From Discostella pseudostelligera (Eukaryota > Bacillariophyta > Thalassiosirophyceae > Thalassiosirales > Thalassiosiraceae): DNA of 27,431 nucleotides. The stretch spans positions 1 to 27,431 of the forward strand of contig JALLBK010000296.1 in the NCBI GenBank assembly GCA_036940085.1. The letters are read 5' to 3'. Below are positions 1-8,873 of this stretch, one piece after another (the first letter of the stretch is position 1; each line of letters starts with the position of its first letter). Both the position numbers and the translations under genes were made by a program. Below the pieces are notes generated by a model. That model had not been told where the DNA came from. It worked only from the letters and a program-made list of their open reading frames with translations, and ran no database searches.

Positions 1-258
1 GGCGCTGGACTATCCAGTACCGTCGTAGGGAATTGCGTCGGGGTTTGCTCGGATAGCAAAAGTGGCGGTTCAGACGTAACCAAGTTGGCCTGCACACTAG
101 GCGCAAGCGTTGTCACGTCCATTGCCGATGGCGCTGGACTATCCAAGACAGTCGTCGGGAATTGCGTCGGGGTTTGCTCTGTTACTGGAAAGCTCACTTC
201 GGGAAGATCAGGCACCGAGCTTTGCGTTGGCGCCAACGTCGCTAGTAAGGGTTCAGTA
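1..258 (-). repeat. 129-bp (43-residue) tandem repeat in the stalk-coding region
   Basis: The 50 bases beginning at 1 (GGCGCTGGACTATCCA...) recur almost unchanged beginning at 130, a period of 129 bp or 43 codons, so the reading frame is kept. On the minus strand each unit encodes E-Q-T-P-T-Q-F-P-T-T-V-L-D-S-P-A. The remaining ~80 bases of each unit are more diverged. The array continues past the window edge, so the copy number is unknown. Confidence 0.75.
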
Positions 259-3200
259 TCAGGAAAATCCTCCCCGTAGAAGATGGATGATATGCCTGTT
301 ATCTCACCAATGTATGCGACGGCATTGTTGTCGATCAACCAACCATAGTATTCCGACCTTATTTCCTCGTCCAAAAATGGATGCTCGGCAATCGTTTTCG
401 AATCGATGCCTGAGCTCAGACTGCGGTAGCTCAACGTCATGGTGAATGTCACGATTACGCCTGGAATAGTGCTACCCTCTTTAACCTGTCTCCGACTACG
501 TCTTCCTGCACTAATCCAATCGTCAGTGCCCTCTATTCCAACACTTGCAACAACATCAAATACAATATTTTGAACTGCATCATCACCTTCGTCATCGTCA
601 TTGAAAAATTGATTGATGAAGGCAGCAGTTAACATCTGCCACTGTGTACCACCATTATCAGATAATTCGGACACTCCGTACAATATGATTCTCATACCGG
701 ATTCATCAAATGGTCCAAGTAAGGGATAGGCTACAGTTGGTGCGGTTGTCGTAGAAGATGCAATATCATCTGTAACGCTGGCAGTTGGAGAATTTGTGGT
801 CATGGGAAGAATGTCTGTCACAACTAAGGTCGTCGGACTATCCGTTGTGGTACTCTCTACTAAGGGCACGACAGGGCTTTGCGATGCACCCGATTGCGCC
901 ATGGTCGAAGTCGAAGTTGTTGGTGCGACCGAATTTATTCCTGGCAATGCAGTCGGTGAGGAAAATAGTGCAGCTAATGCATCTTCTGTCGGTGGAACTC
1001 CTTCTTGCACCTCAGTAATTCTCACGGATGGTCGTGCCGATGGCATAACAGTCGACCCAGCTTTTTCTAGTTCATTTTGAAAGAATGGATCGCTCGGATC
1101 AGAAATGAATGGATTCGATAACTCCTGGTCCTCTTCAGAAGATGAGTCTTTTTTTGTTAAGCCAACGCTTAGACCAACCGCCAATGCAATGAGAAGGACT
1201 AAACCAAATATCATCCATGGTCTTTTGTTCAGTGATGACAACTCGAAAGATTTTATGTTTTTGATCGATCCGGAAATCGAAGTGGTCGGAGAAGCCCGCT
1301 TCCGCTGTTGCTTCTTGCCTCCCTTCTTTCGTTTTCGTTTTGCATTGTCACGAAACGGCATTACTTCATCGCGATCGCCGTAATCATCATCATCATCATA
1401 CCCATGCTCGACATCATAATCATCGGTGGAAGAAATATTTTTCCAGCTACCACCGCCCCTATCCCGTTGGTTATTCCGTTGGGGAGTATCAGCGAATTGA
1501 ACTCGGCGATATCGAGAATCATCAAAGCCTTGTTGTCTACCCTGCCTAGCGATATAATTGCCGTCACTATCGTAGTCATCATATATTTCCTCAGGTTGCG
1601 GCAAACTGTGGTAATACTCATCTATCACTTGACTCTCTCCCTCCTCCTCCTCGTACTGTTGTTGCTGAGACATTGAATACTCCTCATCCATCCTCTGTGA
1701 TGATGAATCCGTCCTCTGCGATGGTGAATCCGATGTGACGCTATTCTCAGAGTGGGACATAATTCCCGGCACAGCATTTTCAATCATCAATATCAGTTCC
1801 GACTTGTTTAAGCCGCTCATTACATCGAGATTCAGCTCCATACGCTCGGCGACAAATTGCAACTCGGGTAACGTACACGCACGCAAGGTACTGCGCAAGT
1901 TGGTCACCTCGTTGGTGATGTTGGCAGTAGTATTGCTGTTTTCCATAATGCTGTTATTGTTGTTGTTGTTGTTGTTGTAACTTGCGAGTGACGACGACGA
2001 TGCATGCATCATGGTATCCTGATCGCTGACGAAACTTCCCTGATGACTCTGGTTAAGTGAGTCGTTTGCGTCGTGTCCATCAACGAAGGAGGACGAAGTA
2101 GTACTACCATTCTCAAATTGTCCACCGATGCCACTAACCAAATGTTCGAATTCGAACGCAATCAAATCCATTGCCTCTTCACGTGTGACGCACTCCTCCA
2201 TACCATGAATATTCTTATCGGAAGTATACCGCTTGATTTCGTCGAGGGTTAATTCCGATAGGTAGGCATCTTTCCGAAATTTACGTGATTTTGATTTTTT
2301 AGCAGTGCCCTTCCACCCCCTGGGAAGTACATGCCTAGGGTGGTGAGCATCATTTGCATTGTTATTCTCGAATATCTCACGCAATAATCCCTCGAGCTGA
2401 AGTGGTGTCACCGCCATGAGGAGAGATCGTACCTCATCGAAACGCTGAGGTACAAATATATTATTTGAGGATACTTCCGATAATAGAGAGGCGGTAGTGA
2501 CTGATTGTGTGGAGTATTGAAATAGATGTTGTTGATCATTGTTGGATTGTGAATGGTGCCGTTCATTTTGGGAGAGTTCCGACGAGGACGCTCCAACATC
2601 TCTTCTAGGATTGTTACTTAATTTGGAAGAAGAATTGTTGTTGTTGCTACGACCACTCACGTTACTACTTCGGTTGGAGGAAGCAGTTCTTTCGGAGAAG
2701 CTTGTGTTGCTAGTGTTGAGAAGAAGGCTATGCCTAACACTTTCCTTTGTCATATGCGTGGCAAACGGTTTGGCAGTCATTGAATCATATTCCGATCCTT
2801 CCTCTAAGATACTGATATCGTTGATGGAACCATCCATGGATATTCGAGTATTGTCCCCCCTACTTGTAATTGACGCCTTTGTAGATAGTACGGATGCGGT
2901 TGATGATGTTGTTGTTGCTGCCAAAGATCGAGTAGTTGTTGCTGTCGATGATCGAAGGTGGGATTGGGAAGTCCTCTCCTCCTGCAATGCCCTCTCCTGC
3001 GCTGCCGAAGTAGTTGTAGCACCACCACGAGATCTGCCGTCACTGCCCCCCGAGGTTCGTGTCACGTTATCAAATGTCGATGAATTATTGTTACTACCAC
3101 GTGATCTTCCGTCACTACCCCTCGAAGTTCGTGACTCATATTCAAATGTTTTTGTTCGATCATTGTCAATATTATTTCCGCGAAGAGATCTTCCTTCGCT

Positions 3201-3830
3201 GCCCCCCGAAGTCCGTCTCACATATTCCAATGTTGCAACACTATTATTATGACTGCGATTGTACCCGCTAACCCCATCGGAAGAACGTTGACGAGCTTCC
3301 AACCGTGCCGTGTCTGATAGATTATGTATCAGAGAATGTTTACTTCCCCCACCGACGCTGCCATGGATGGTAGCTCTAGTCCTCGAGGAGGAAGATGTTG
3401 CAGTCGATGCTGTTGTGTTGGTTGTGCGCAATGATCGTGATGATGATACGAGACTTCTCGATGCCGATGCTGATGACAATTGGTGCTGGTGCTGTTGGGA
3501 TGTGGCACTACTACCCCGTGCACGTGCTGAGGGTGAGGGAGACAAGGATGTGACGTTGCTCATATCCGTATAGGAACTGACAATGGTGCTGCTATCGACT
3601 CCACCGCCACCAACACCCCTGCTATCACCAATACTTGCATCATTTATTGTTGGCGTCGTCGATGGTGCATTATCATTAGCACCGCTTCTGGCATTGTTGG
3701 CATCGGCATCGACATTTGAGTCCAGACCAAGTACCGATTTGGCGGCTAATAGATTTTTATTCCGGTCGCTTGTAGTTGTTGCCGCCGCTGCCGCCGACGA
3801 GGATTTGGTTGACATGGATTGAGTCGACAT
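1..3830 (-). CDS. Large Ser/Asn-rich type II membrane protein (3' end outside the window)
   Basis: One frame is open from the ATG at 3830 to the left edge (1,276 codons, no stop, no intron needed); the C-terminus lies outside the window. Residues 1-460 are low-complexity Ser/Thr/Asn-rich and include three related blocks at about 200-218, 228-246 and 252-270 (core R-T-S-x-G-S-D/E-G-R-S). Two more ordered regions follow: about 464-563, and about 645-692, a helical segment with a SAP-like look (L-R-x-C-T-L-P-E-L ... L-N-K-S-E-L). A strongly basic stretch (about 838-853) precedes one hydrophobic segment at 871-892 (PWMIFGLVLLIALAVGL), so the N-terminus should be cytosolic. Beyond it lies a Thr/Pro-rich stalk, a folded-looking region about 1039-1190 (starts GPFDESGMRIILYGV), then Thr/Pro-rich 43-residue repeats. 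Large disordered-cytosol/one-TM/exodomain proteins are common in diatoms (general knowledge). No function is recognised. The ATG has only weak support, but no upstream in-frame coding sequence is evident. Confidence 0.8.
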   Translation of the reverse strand, partial: MSTQSMSTKSSSAAAAATTTSDRNKNLLAAKSVLGLDSNVDADANNARSGANDNAPSTTPTINDASIGDSRGVGGGGVDSSTIVSSYTDMSNVTSLSPSPSARARGSSATSQQHQHQLSSASASRSLVSSSRSLRTTNTTASTATSSSSRTRATIHGSVGGGSKHSLIHNLSDTARLEARQRSSDGVSGYNRSHNNSVATLEYVRRTSGGSEGRSLRGNNIDNDRTKTFEYESRTSRGSDGRSRGSNNNSSTFDNVTRTSGGSDGRSRGGATTTSAAQERALQEERTSQSHLRSSTATTTRSLAATTTSSTASVLSTKASITSRGDNTRISMDGSINDISILEEGSEYDSMTAKPFATHMTKESVRHSLLLNTSNTSFSERTASSNRSSNVSGRSNNNNSSSKLSNNPRRDVGASSSELSQNERHHSQSNNDQQHLFQYSTQSVTTASLLSEVSSNNIFVPQRFDEVRSLLMAVTPLQLEGLLREIFENNNANDAHHPRHVLPRGWKGTAKKSKSRKFRKDAYLSELTLDEIKRYTSDKNIHGMEECVTREEAMDLIAFEFEHLVSGIGGQFENGSTTSSSFVDGHDANDSLNQSHQGSFVSDQDTMMHASSSSLASYNNNNNNNNSIMENSNTTANITNEVTNLRSTLRACTLPELQFVAERMELNLDVMSGLNKSELILMIENAVPGIMSHSENSVTSDSPSQRTDSSSQRMDEEYSMSQQQQYEEEEGESQVIDEYYHSLPQPEEIYDDYDSDGNYIARQGRQQGFDDSRYRRVQFADTPQRNNQRDRGGGSWKNISSTDDYDVEHGYDDDDDYGDRDEVMPFRDNAKRKRKKGGKKQQRKRASPTTSISGSIKNIKSFELSSLNKRPWMIFGLVLLIALAVGLSVGLTKKDSSSEEDQELSNPFISDPSDPFFQNELEKAGSTVMPSARPSVRITEVQEGVPPTEDALAALFSSPTALPGINSVAPTTSTSTMAQSGASQSPVVPLVESTTTDSPTTLVVTDILPMTTNSPTASVTDDIASSTTTAPTVAYPLLGPFDESGMRIILYGVSELSDNGGTQWQMLTAAFINQFFNDDDEGDDAVQNIVFDVVASVGIEGTDDWISAGRRSRRQVKEGSTIPGVIVTFTMTLSYRSLSSGIDSKTIAEHPFLDEEIRSEYYGWLIDNNAVAYIGEITGISSIFYGEDFPDTEPLLATLAPTQSSVPDLPEVSFPVTEQTPTQFPTTVLDSPAPSAMDVTTLAPSVQANLVTSEPPLLLSEQTPTQFPTTVLDSPA

Positions 3831-4152
3831 GTTATATTGTCCTCTCGCTTCACGTCTGTATTTTCAGTTCCCGCTAGTGTAGTAATTCGGCTCCTACTCT
3901 AGGGACAGTCGGCGGCCATGGTCAAACCCAAACAATCTTCTGTCGTAATGGCCGGAACATCCAAGCGAGCTCGAAGAATGGCGGGAACATGATTCTCCAT
4001 CATCCATCCGTCCACCAACGCAACACCACAAACCACCAACTATTCTTTATTCTTTTACACTCTACCTTACCACCATCATCGCCTCCTTCCTCCGACGACG
4101 AACTCACCCCTGCTTCATTCTCTCTCTCCCAAACCAAGATAATCAACGCACG
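3831..4152. promoter_or_regulatory. Divergent promoter region between the membrane protein and the Rdx selenoprotein candidate
   Basis: This 322-bp gap lies between two divergent start codons. It holds two copies of one motif exactly 30 bp apart on the plus strand: ATGGCCGGAACAT (3948-3960) and ATGGCGGGAACAT (3978-3990). A pyrimidine-rich stretch (about 4030-4140) leads up to the plus-strand ATG. No clear TATA box is seen. The same ATGGCGG core appears in three other divergent promoters of this window. Confidence 0.45.
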
Positions 4153-4680
4153 ATGAGTGTTCCACTAGTCAGCTTCTCGGTAACCTATGTAAGTGCGTCG
4201 CTTCAGTTTTGCTGTTGAGGATGTACACATCGCAAAAAAAATGAACATCGCGTCATGTGATGAAAAAACTGTTGTCAAATAATAATATTATTCTCATACC
4301 CTGCCTTTCGCTTATCTTACTGGTCATTGTCTCATTTTGTTCATATTATATTGCATCATATCCACATCATTCATACACTTACACAGTCACGAAACTGAGA
4401 CGGGGGAGCCCAAGAACGTGATACCGCCATCTCCTGCATCCAACAGGTCTTCCCCACATCCAAGATAACGTCCGCATGTGTCAATACCTACCCCATCCGT
4501 GTCATTATAACGGCAGCTACTCATAACGAACCAAACAATAATGGAAACAACAATAAAGGTGGTGTCATTATTTGGGAGGGTGATCAAAAATCATTGTTTC
4601 GAAAGTATGGCACTCGACGACAAAAGGCGATGGAGGACATAGTACATAAGTTGAATGCATTCAAGTCGTCTCGGTTGTAG
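4153..4680 (+). CDS. Rdx-family (SelW/SelH-like) thioredoxin-fold protein, candidate selenoprotein with in-frame TGA
   Basis: Exon 1 is 4153-4188 (MSVPLVSFSVTY), followed by donor GTAAGT. The intron is 4189-4386 (198 nt) and ends TTACACAG, the only AG for over 60 nt. Exon 2 is 4387-4680 in phase 0. Exon 2 starts S-R-N-TGA-D-G-G-A-Q-E-R and then runs open for 92 codons to TAG. Rdx proteins have beta1 ending V-x-Y-C-x-x-U/C, helix 1, F-P, a strand pair ending in IW-x-G, and a C-terminal helix. Here one sees V-T-Y-S-R-N-TGA, then C-I-Q-Q-V-F-P, Y-P-I-R-V-I-I-T-A, a Gly/Asn insert, G-G-V-I-I-W-E-G-D-Q and R-Q-K-A-M-E-D-I-V-H-K-L. The TGA (4396-4398) sits exactly where the family has selenocysteine, so I read it as Sec16 in a 108-residue protein, the usual family length. 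Oddly, the first redox Cys is Ser. The role would be redox, by family. Alternatives are a pseudogene or a sequencing difference at the TGA. No convincing SECIS was found by eye. Confidence 0.6.
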
Positions 4681-5044
4681 ATAGAGAAACGGAGAGGGAG
4701 AGTGCGGAAGTGGTGTTGTATAGATGGAAATGTACAATCATAATTGGAGATGGGGCATGGTGATTGAAAATGTAAGTATCTAGTTTTTGTACCGATATGA
4801 ATGACGATGTCCAGTAGCATACTATGCGAGTTGATGATGTCTGAGCAGCGAATTGGTACAAAATAATATTGCATCCGCAACAATAGCATCTCGATATTTA
4901 TGAACCAATACATGTCTAAATTGTTAATGTAGTTCCCGAACACATTGCTTCGTACCGGTATTCTACTTCAATCAGACGTGCCCAATTATTGAGCCCCCCT
5001 CGTTCCACCCACCTGCATCAATAATCCAATAGTCCTAAAAGATG
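4681..5044 (+). other. Convergent 3' region; would have to hold the SECIS element if the upstream gene is a selenoprotein
   Basis: No coding sequence is credible in these 364 bp. If the TGA at 4396 is decoded as Sec, a SECIS hairpin should lie here. The best candidate by eye is weak: ATGA at 4900-4903, a TACAT/ATGTA stem (about 4909-4913 with 4927-4931) around an A-containing loop, CCGA at about 4936-4939, and an AGCA/TGCT outer stem. The stem next to the quartet is poorly paired. I do not claim it as a SECIS. Confidence 0.2.
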
Positions 5045-5662
5045 TCATCGATTCAATCCATTATAAAGCAATTCATAATCATGTTCCGAAAAATCAGAAT
5101 GGAGCATGAATCGTATTCGCTTGTCAGTTTGTACTTGTCTCTCCCGCTCTCGTTTGGCCATTCGTCGTCTTTCTGATTTTGTTGTTCTTGTAGATTGTGT
5201 AAGTGATTTGGATGTTTCAATTATTGGCTGTTGTATTTTAGGATTGTTGACTTTCGTGTCATTGTTCGATTTGATTTGGGATGACGGAGACGTATCTTTT
5301 GAGAAGTGGTGTGTTGTGAAATCGGCTCTTCGTTTCCTCGTTTCGACAATACCTCCATGACATTGTTGCTGAATCCAACATGATTTATGGTAAAATAGAA
5401 TAAACTGGGATGTTGGCTCCCCGGAACAATGATTGTCAATTGGTATCACAGTGGCTTCATCGCGCGGGTGACGATGGCTGCGGTTGCCTCGTCGACGGCT
5501 GCCGATGACTGGCGATGATGTGGATCCCGATACTGCCGCCCTTTCCTTGGCTTCATGACAGACTGCAGCAGAGAATTGTGGTGGAATGGGCTTCCCTATG
5601 AGGCATGAATAAATTTCATGGATTGGTTCATCTTCGACGACGATAGGGGCGATGCTCGTCAT
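5045..5662 (-). CDS. Unknown basic protein, 205 residues
   Basis: Single exon from ATG at 5662 (MTSIAPIVVEDEPIHEIYSC) to the stop at 5045. The frame stays open upstream to 5839, but that stretch contains promoter-like ATGGCGGGAA copies, and the ~30 nt before 5662 are an A/C-rich leader (ACAACAACAAAACAACAGACC on the minus strand), so I chose the inner ATG. The N-terminus (residues 1-35) looks ordered. The middle is Ser/Arg/His-rich, with several scattered Cys (about residues 19, 33 and two in the middle). The C-terminal ~60 residues are strongly basic and probably helical (S-E-R-R-R-M-A-K-R-E-R-E-R-Q), ending in an acidic/aromatic tail (D-F-S-E-H-D-Y-E-L-L-Y-N). The basic block could be a nuclear localisation or RNA-binding segment; that is inference. 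No family is recognised. It shares a divergent promoter with the TM9SF gene. Confidence 0.55.
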   Translation of the reverse strand: MTSIAPIVVEDEPIHEIYSCLIGKPIPPQFSAAVCHEAKERAAVSGSTSSPVIGSRRRGNRSHRHPRDEATVIPIDNHCSGEPTSQFILFYHKSCWIQQQCHGGIVETRKRRADFTTHHFSKDTSPSSQIKSNNDTKVNNPKIQQPIIETSKSLTQSTRTTKSERRRMAKRERERQVQTDKRIRFMLHSDFSEHDYELLYNGLNR

Positions 5663-6044
5663 GGTCTGTTGTTTTGTTGTTGTATGGTTTGTTTGCACTT
5701 CTACCCCCTTCTTGCGCTTGTGCTTGCTGCTCAGCCACGTGGCACGTGGGTTCCCCTTTTTTCTCTTCCCGCGCACCTCTTCCCGCCATATTGATGATTC
5801 GCCAGTATCTTCGCCAAATCTTCTTCCCGCCATTTTCATTCTTCGCTAAATTCAATTGCTCCCCGCCCGCCGCCCGCCCAACTGCCCCCCTTTTCCGAGA
5901 CAAGCCTTCATTCGCGTCGTTTACTCTGCCGACTGCCGCTCCATGACCTGGCGAGCAGCGTATCCTAGCACCTAGTATTATCTAGAGAATCATCCTCATC
6001 TCGACATAAACACTCCTAGCACCAGTTAAACCAAGACAAATACA
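5663..6044. promoter_or_regulatory. Divergent promoter between the unknown basic protein and TM9SF
   Basis: The 382-bp gap carries two copies of TTCCCGCCAT (reverse of ATGGCGGGAA), at about 5780-5789 and 5824-5833, roughly 45 bp apart. A C-rich tract (5860-5895) follows. The TM9SF ATG is preceded by an A-rich leader (CCAAGACAAATACA). No clear TATA box was seen. Confidence 0.4.
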
Positions 6045-8174
6045 ATGACGAACCTGCGTTTATTTCTGGCCAGGACAGCCGTCCTAACGATGGCAATTCT
6101 CAAAAGTTCTCATGGATTTTATGTCCCCGGCGTCCGACCGTACGAGTTTGCCCCCGGCGAAGAAGTGCCCATGAAGGTGAACGCGTTGACGTCGATTCAC
6201 ACACAGGTAAGATGATGTGTTGGCTGTTCGAGACAGGTGTCGTTGCATGTCGTTATGTTGAGGAAGGCATCGGGAGTTGGAATTGATTCATTTTTTGTAT
6301 GTTAATGCATGTTGTCCTTGTCATACTCAACATGTGCTTTTATATCTCCCATAAAATCACGCCACCCGCTCATCCAGCTCCCCAAAGACTACTATCGTCT
6401 CCCCTTCTGCCGTCCCACGGGTGGACCAAACATGGCCTCCGAAAATCTTGGCGAATTCTTAACTGGGAACAAAATCCAAAATTCGGCCTACTCCATAAAC
6501 ATGCTTCGCGAGGTGTACTGTCAGGTGCTATGCCAGGTCACTCTCTCCGAGGTCGACGCACACACACTGGCAATGCACATCAAGCACGGCTATCATAACA
6601 ACTGGATCATCGATAACTTGCCAAGTGCTAGTATGGGATTGACAGAATCTGGACATCATCAGATGCACTATGCCGGGGGATTCCCCATTGGATTCATCCA
6701 GGAGGAAACGGGAGATACCTTTGTCTATAACCACGTGAACATCATTTTGGACTATCATAATCCAGAGGGCAAGGAGGGCCATCGTGTCGTTGGATTTGCC
6801 ATACAACCCATGAGTATCGCACACCGGTATTCGGGTGGATATTTGTGGGATGGTGAAAGTTCGGAGGGATTTACGAAACCCCTTGAGACTTGTCTGTCCG
6901 ATGCACACACATTTGATGTCCCAGTATCTCGATTCCAGTTAGTGGGTACGGGTGAGAATGTGATTTACACCTACGATGTTGCTTGGAGGTATTCGGAAAC
7001 TGCATGGGCGTCGCGTTGGGATGTCTATTTGAGTGAAGATCACATGGTCCCGGCCAAAGTGCATTGGTACAGCATCACCAACTCGATTGTGGTGGTACTA
7101 TTCCTCTCGTTGTTGGTCGTATCTATTTTGGTTCGCAATCTGCGCCGGGATATTGCCGGGTACAACGCCCTATCTGCCTTATCAGATGAGGAGAAGGAGG
7201 AGGAGGCCGAGGAGAGTGGTTGGAAGTTGGTCCATGCCGATGTTTTCCGTCCTCCCACGAACTTCCCAATGCTCTATTGCATCATGGTCGGATCTGGGGC
7301 GCAGATTGGTTTGTGCGGGCTAGCAACCATTCTCCTCTCTGCCGTGGGTTTCCTCAGCCCCGCCCGTCGTGGGAGTTTGATGACGGCAGTACTTGTCTTT
7401 TACATGCTGTGCGGAAAGTTGGCGGGATATGTCTCAAGTCGGCTGTACAAAAGTTTCCGTGGACGACAATGGCAGCTTTGCACGGTATTGACAGCCACGG
7501 CCTTCCCAGGATTGTGCTTCGCCACCTTCGTCTTCTTCAATACTATATTGGCCTTCTTCCACTCTACTGCTAGTGTTCCCTTTTTGGATTTGATCATTGT
7601 AGCGGCCATGTGGTGCTGCGTTTCCATCCCCCTCGTCTTTTTGGGAGCCTACTTTGGATACAAGCGGGATAGCATTACCTTCCCCACTGTTACCTCTACC
7701 ATTGCGCGTGCTATTCCCGAACCTAGCTTCTTCATGAATCCATTGGTTGGAATCAGTCTGGCGGGGATGATCCCATTCGCTGCTGCGTACGTCGAGCTGT
7801 TCTTCATCATGACATCGTTGTGGATGGATCAATTCTACTACGTCTTTGGATTCACCCTTTTGGTGTACCTCATACTACTTGTTACCTGTGCTGAGGTCAC
7901 GGTACTACTTGTCTACTACCAGCTCTGCGCCGAGAATCACAGGTGGTGGTGGTTTTCATTCTTCGCTGCAGGCAGCACTGCCTTTTACACATTCCTGTAC
8001 AGCTTCTTCTGGTTCCGTAGTCTGGAGGCTTCCAAGATGCTCATCACGTACATGTTGTACTTTGGATACATGTTCCTCATGTGCACGGCGATGCTGTTGG
8101 TCACGGGATGTGTGGGAGTGTTGACGAGCCTTTGGTTCGTTCGCAAGATATTTAGCACCATTAAGGTTGATTAA
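6045..8174 (+). CDS. TM9SF / nonaspanin (EMP70 family) multispanning Golgi-endosome protein
   Basis: Exon 1 is 6045-6206 (54 codons), donor GTAAGA, intron 6207-6377 (171 nt, acceptor CATCCAG), exon 2 is 6378-8174; the phase is 0 and the protein has 652 residues, normal for the family. A signal peptide (about 1-26) is followed by the family signature F-Y-V-P-G-V-R-P-Y ... P-M-K-V-N-A-L-T-S across the splice to L-P-K-D-Y-Y-R-L-P-F-C. A large lumenal domain comes next, with the conserved Y-S-E-T-x-W-A-S-R-W-D-V-Y-L, then the first TM (S-I-V-V-V-L-F-L-S), an acidic loop and eight more hydrophobic segments. The C-terminus is K-V-D, matching the KxD/E Golgi-retention signal known in plant and animal TM9SFs. 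Family role (established): sorting and trafficking of membrane proteins in Golgi and endosomes. Strong identification; the exact paralogue is not assigned. Confidence 0.93.
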
Positions 8175-8327
8175 TACTGCAGCTTGTGATGTTGTGGTTA
8201 CAACGAGTTTGGGGAGGGGAGGGGACTTCATTCAACATCTTACGATGAATTTAGGGCTTTGAGCTTTGTAAAGCACACTGTTTGTTGACGATAATCTATA
8301 CCAATGTACCTCAAAATATATTATCTA
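8175..8327 (+). other. 3' untranslated region of TM9SF
   Basis: Non-coding, A/T-rich toward its end (about 8310-8325). No canonical AATAAA is seen. It runs into the small minus-strand ORF at 8328. Confidence 0.4.
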
Positions 8328-8495
8328 CTAGAGCTTGTCAATAATCAACACCATCGACGAGGAAGTTTCAACCTCGCGCCTCTCCTTCATGTCGATGTTG
8401 TAGCTTCTTTCTCTAATCGCTAGCAGTGCCTCCCATAGTGACGAATGGTGGCCAAGACCGAAGAGATACAGCACTCGCTCCTCGTTCGTCAACAT
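8328..8495 (-). CDS. Possible small protein, 55 residues
   Basis: An ORF on the minus strand starts at ATG 8495 (MLTNEERVLYLFGLGHHSSL) and ends with TAG at 8328; an in-frame TGA lies upstream, so it cannot be extended that way. The predicted product is helix-forming (W-E-A-L-L-A-I-R-E-R-S) and not low-complexity, unlike most random ORFs here. No family is recognised. It could be a real small gene, a decayed fragment, or chance. It sits between TM9SF and the 96-residue protein gene. Confidence 0.3.
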   Translation of the reverse strand: MLTNEERVLYLFGLGHHSSLWEALLAIRERSYNIDMKERREVETSSSMVLIIDKL

Positions 8496-8873
8496 TTTGA
8501 ACAACGAACCTCAGGAGAGATTCTAAAAATAAAGTCAATCATAAACAACAACGTCTAAAGACACTTCACGACACTGCAAATCAAACGATATACTTATTTT
8601 TACTTAAGACCTCTCATGTTTGTGATACCCCCTCCACCGACACGCGTCTCTCTATCATGACGGATGGATGGGATGAATATGGGGTGTGTCGTCCACTTCG
8701 TCGTTCACCACCTCAACTCTACGAACTCCCCAATTACACACACAGCCACGAAGGTCTTTTCATCCCACGCACTAAAGAACAAAGCCAAGCGATGTGATTT
8801 CCCCCAGATTATTACGCCACCCTACCGAGTTGCACACATCGCAGAATGTTTTGTTTGTTAATTTCTCTCTTCC
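8496..8873. other. Intergenic region with no recognisable feature
   Basis: This 378-bp stretch contains short A/T-rich patches (8521-8540, 8590-8610). The plus-strand ORF around 8664-8861 has no protein-like character. I see no RNA gene or promoter motif. Confidence 0.4.

Noticed and set aside
1308..1676. Hydrophobic ORFs (Ile/Leu-rich) on the plus strand
   Set aside because: They are antisense shadows of Asp/Asn-rich codons in the large membrane protein gene.
4387..4943. Minus-strand ORFs opposite the Rdx gene
   Set aside because: They are antisense to the Rdx exon and its 3' region and show no domain-like composition.
5663..5839. N-terminal extension of the unknown basic protein
   Set aside because: The frame is open, but this stretch contains two ATGGCGGGAA promoter-like copies and an A/C-rich leader just before the inner ATG; the extension is extremely basic and non-conserved in appearance.
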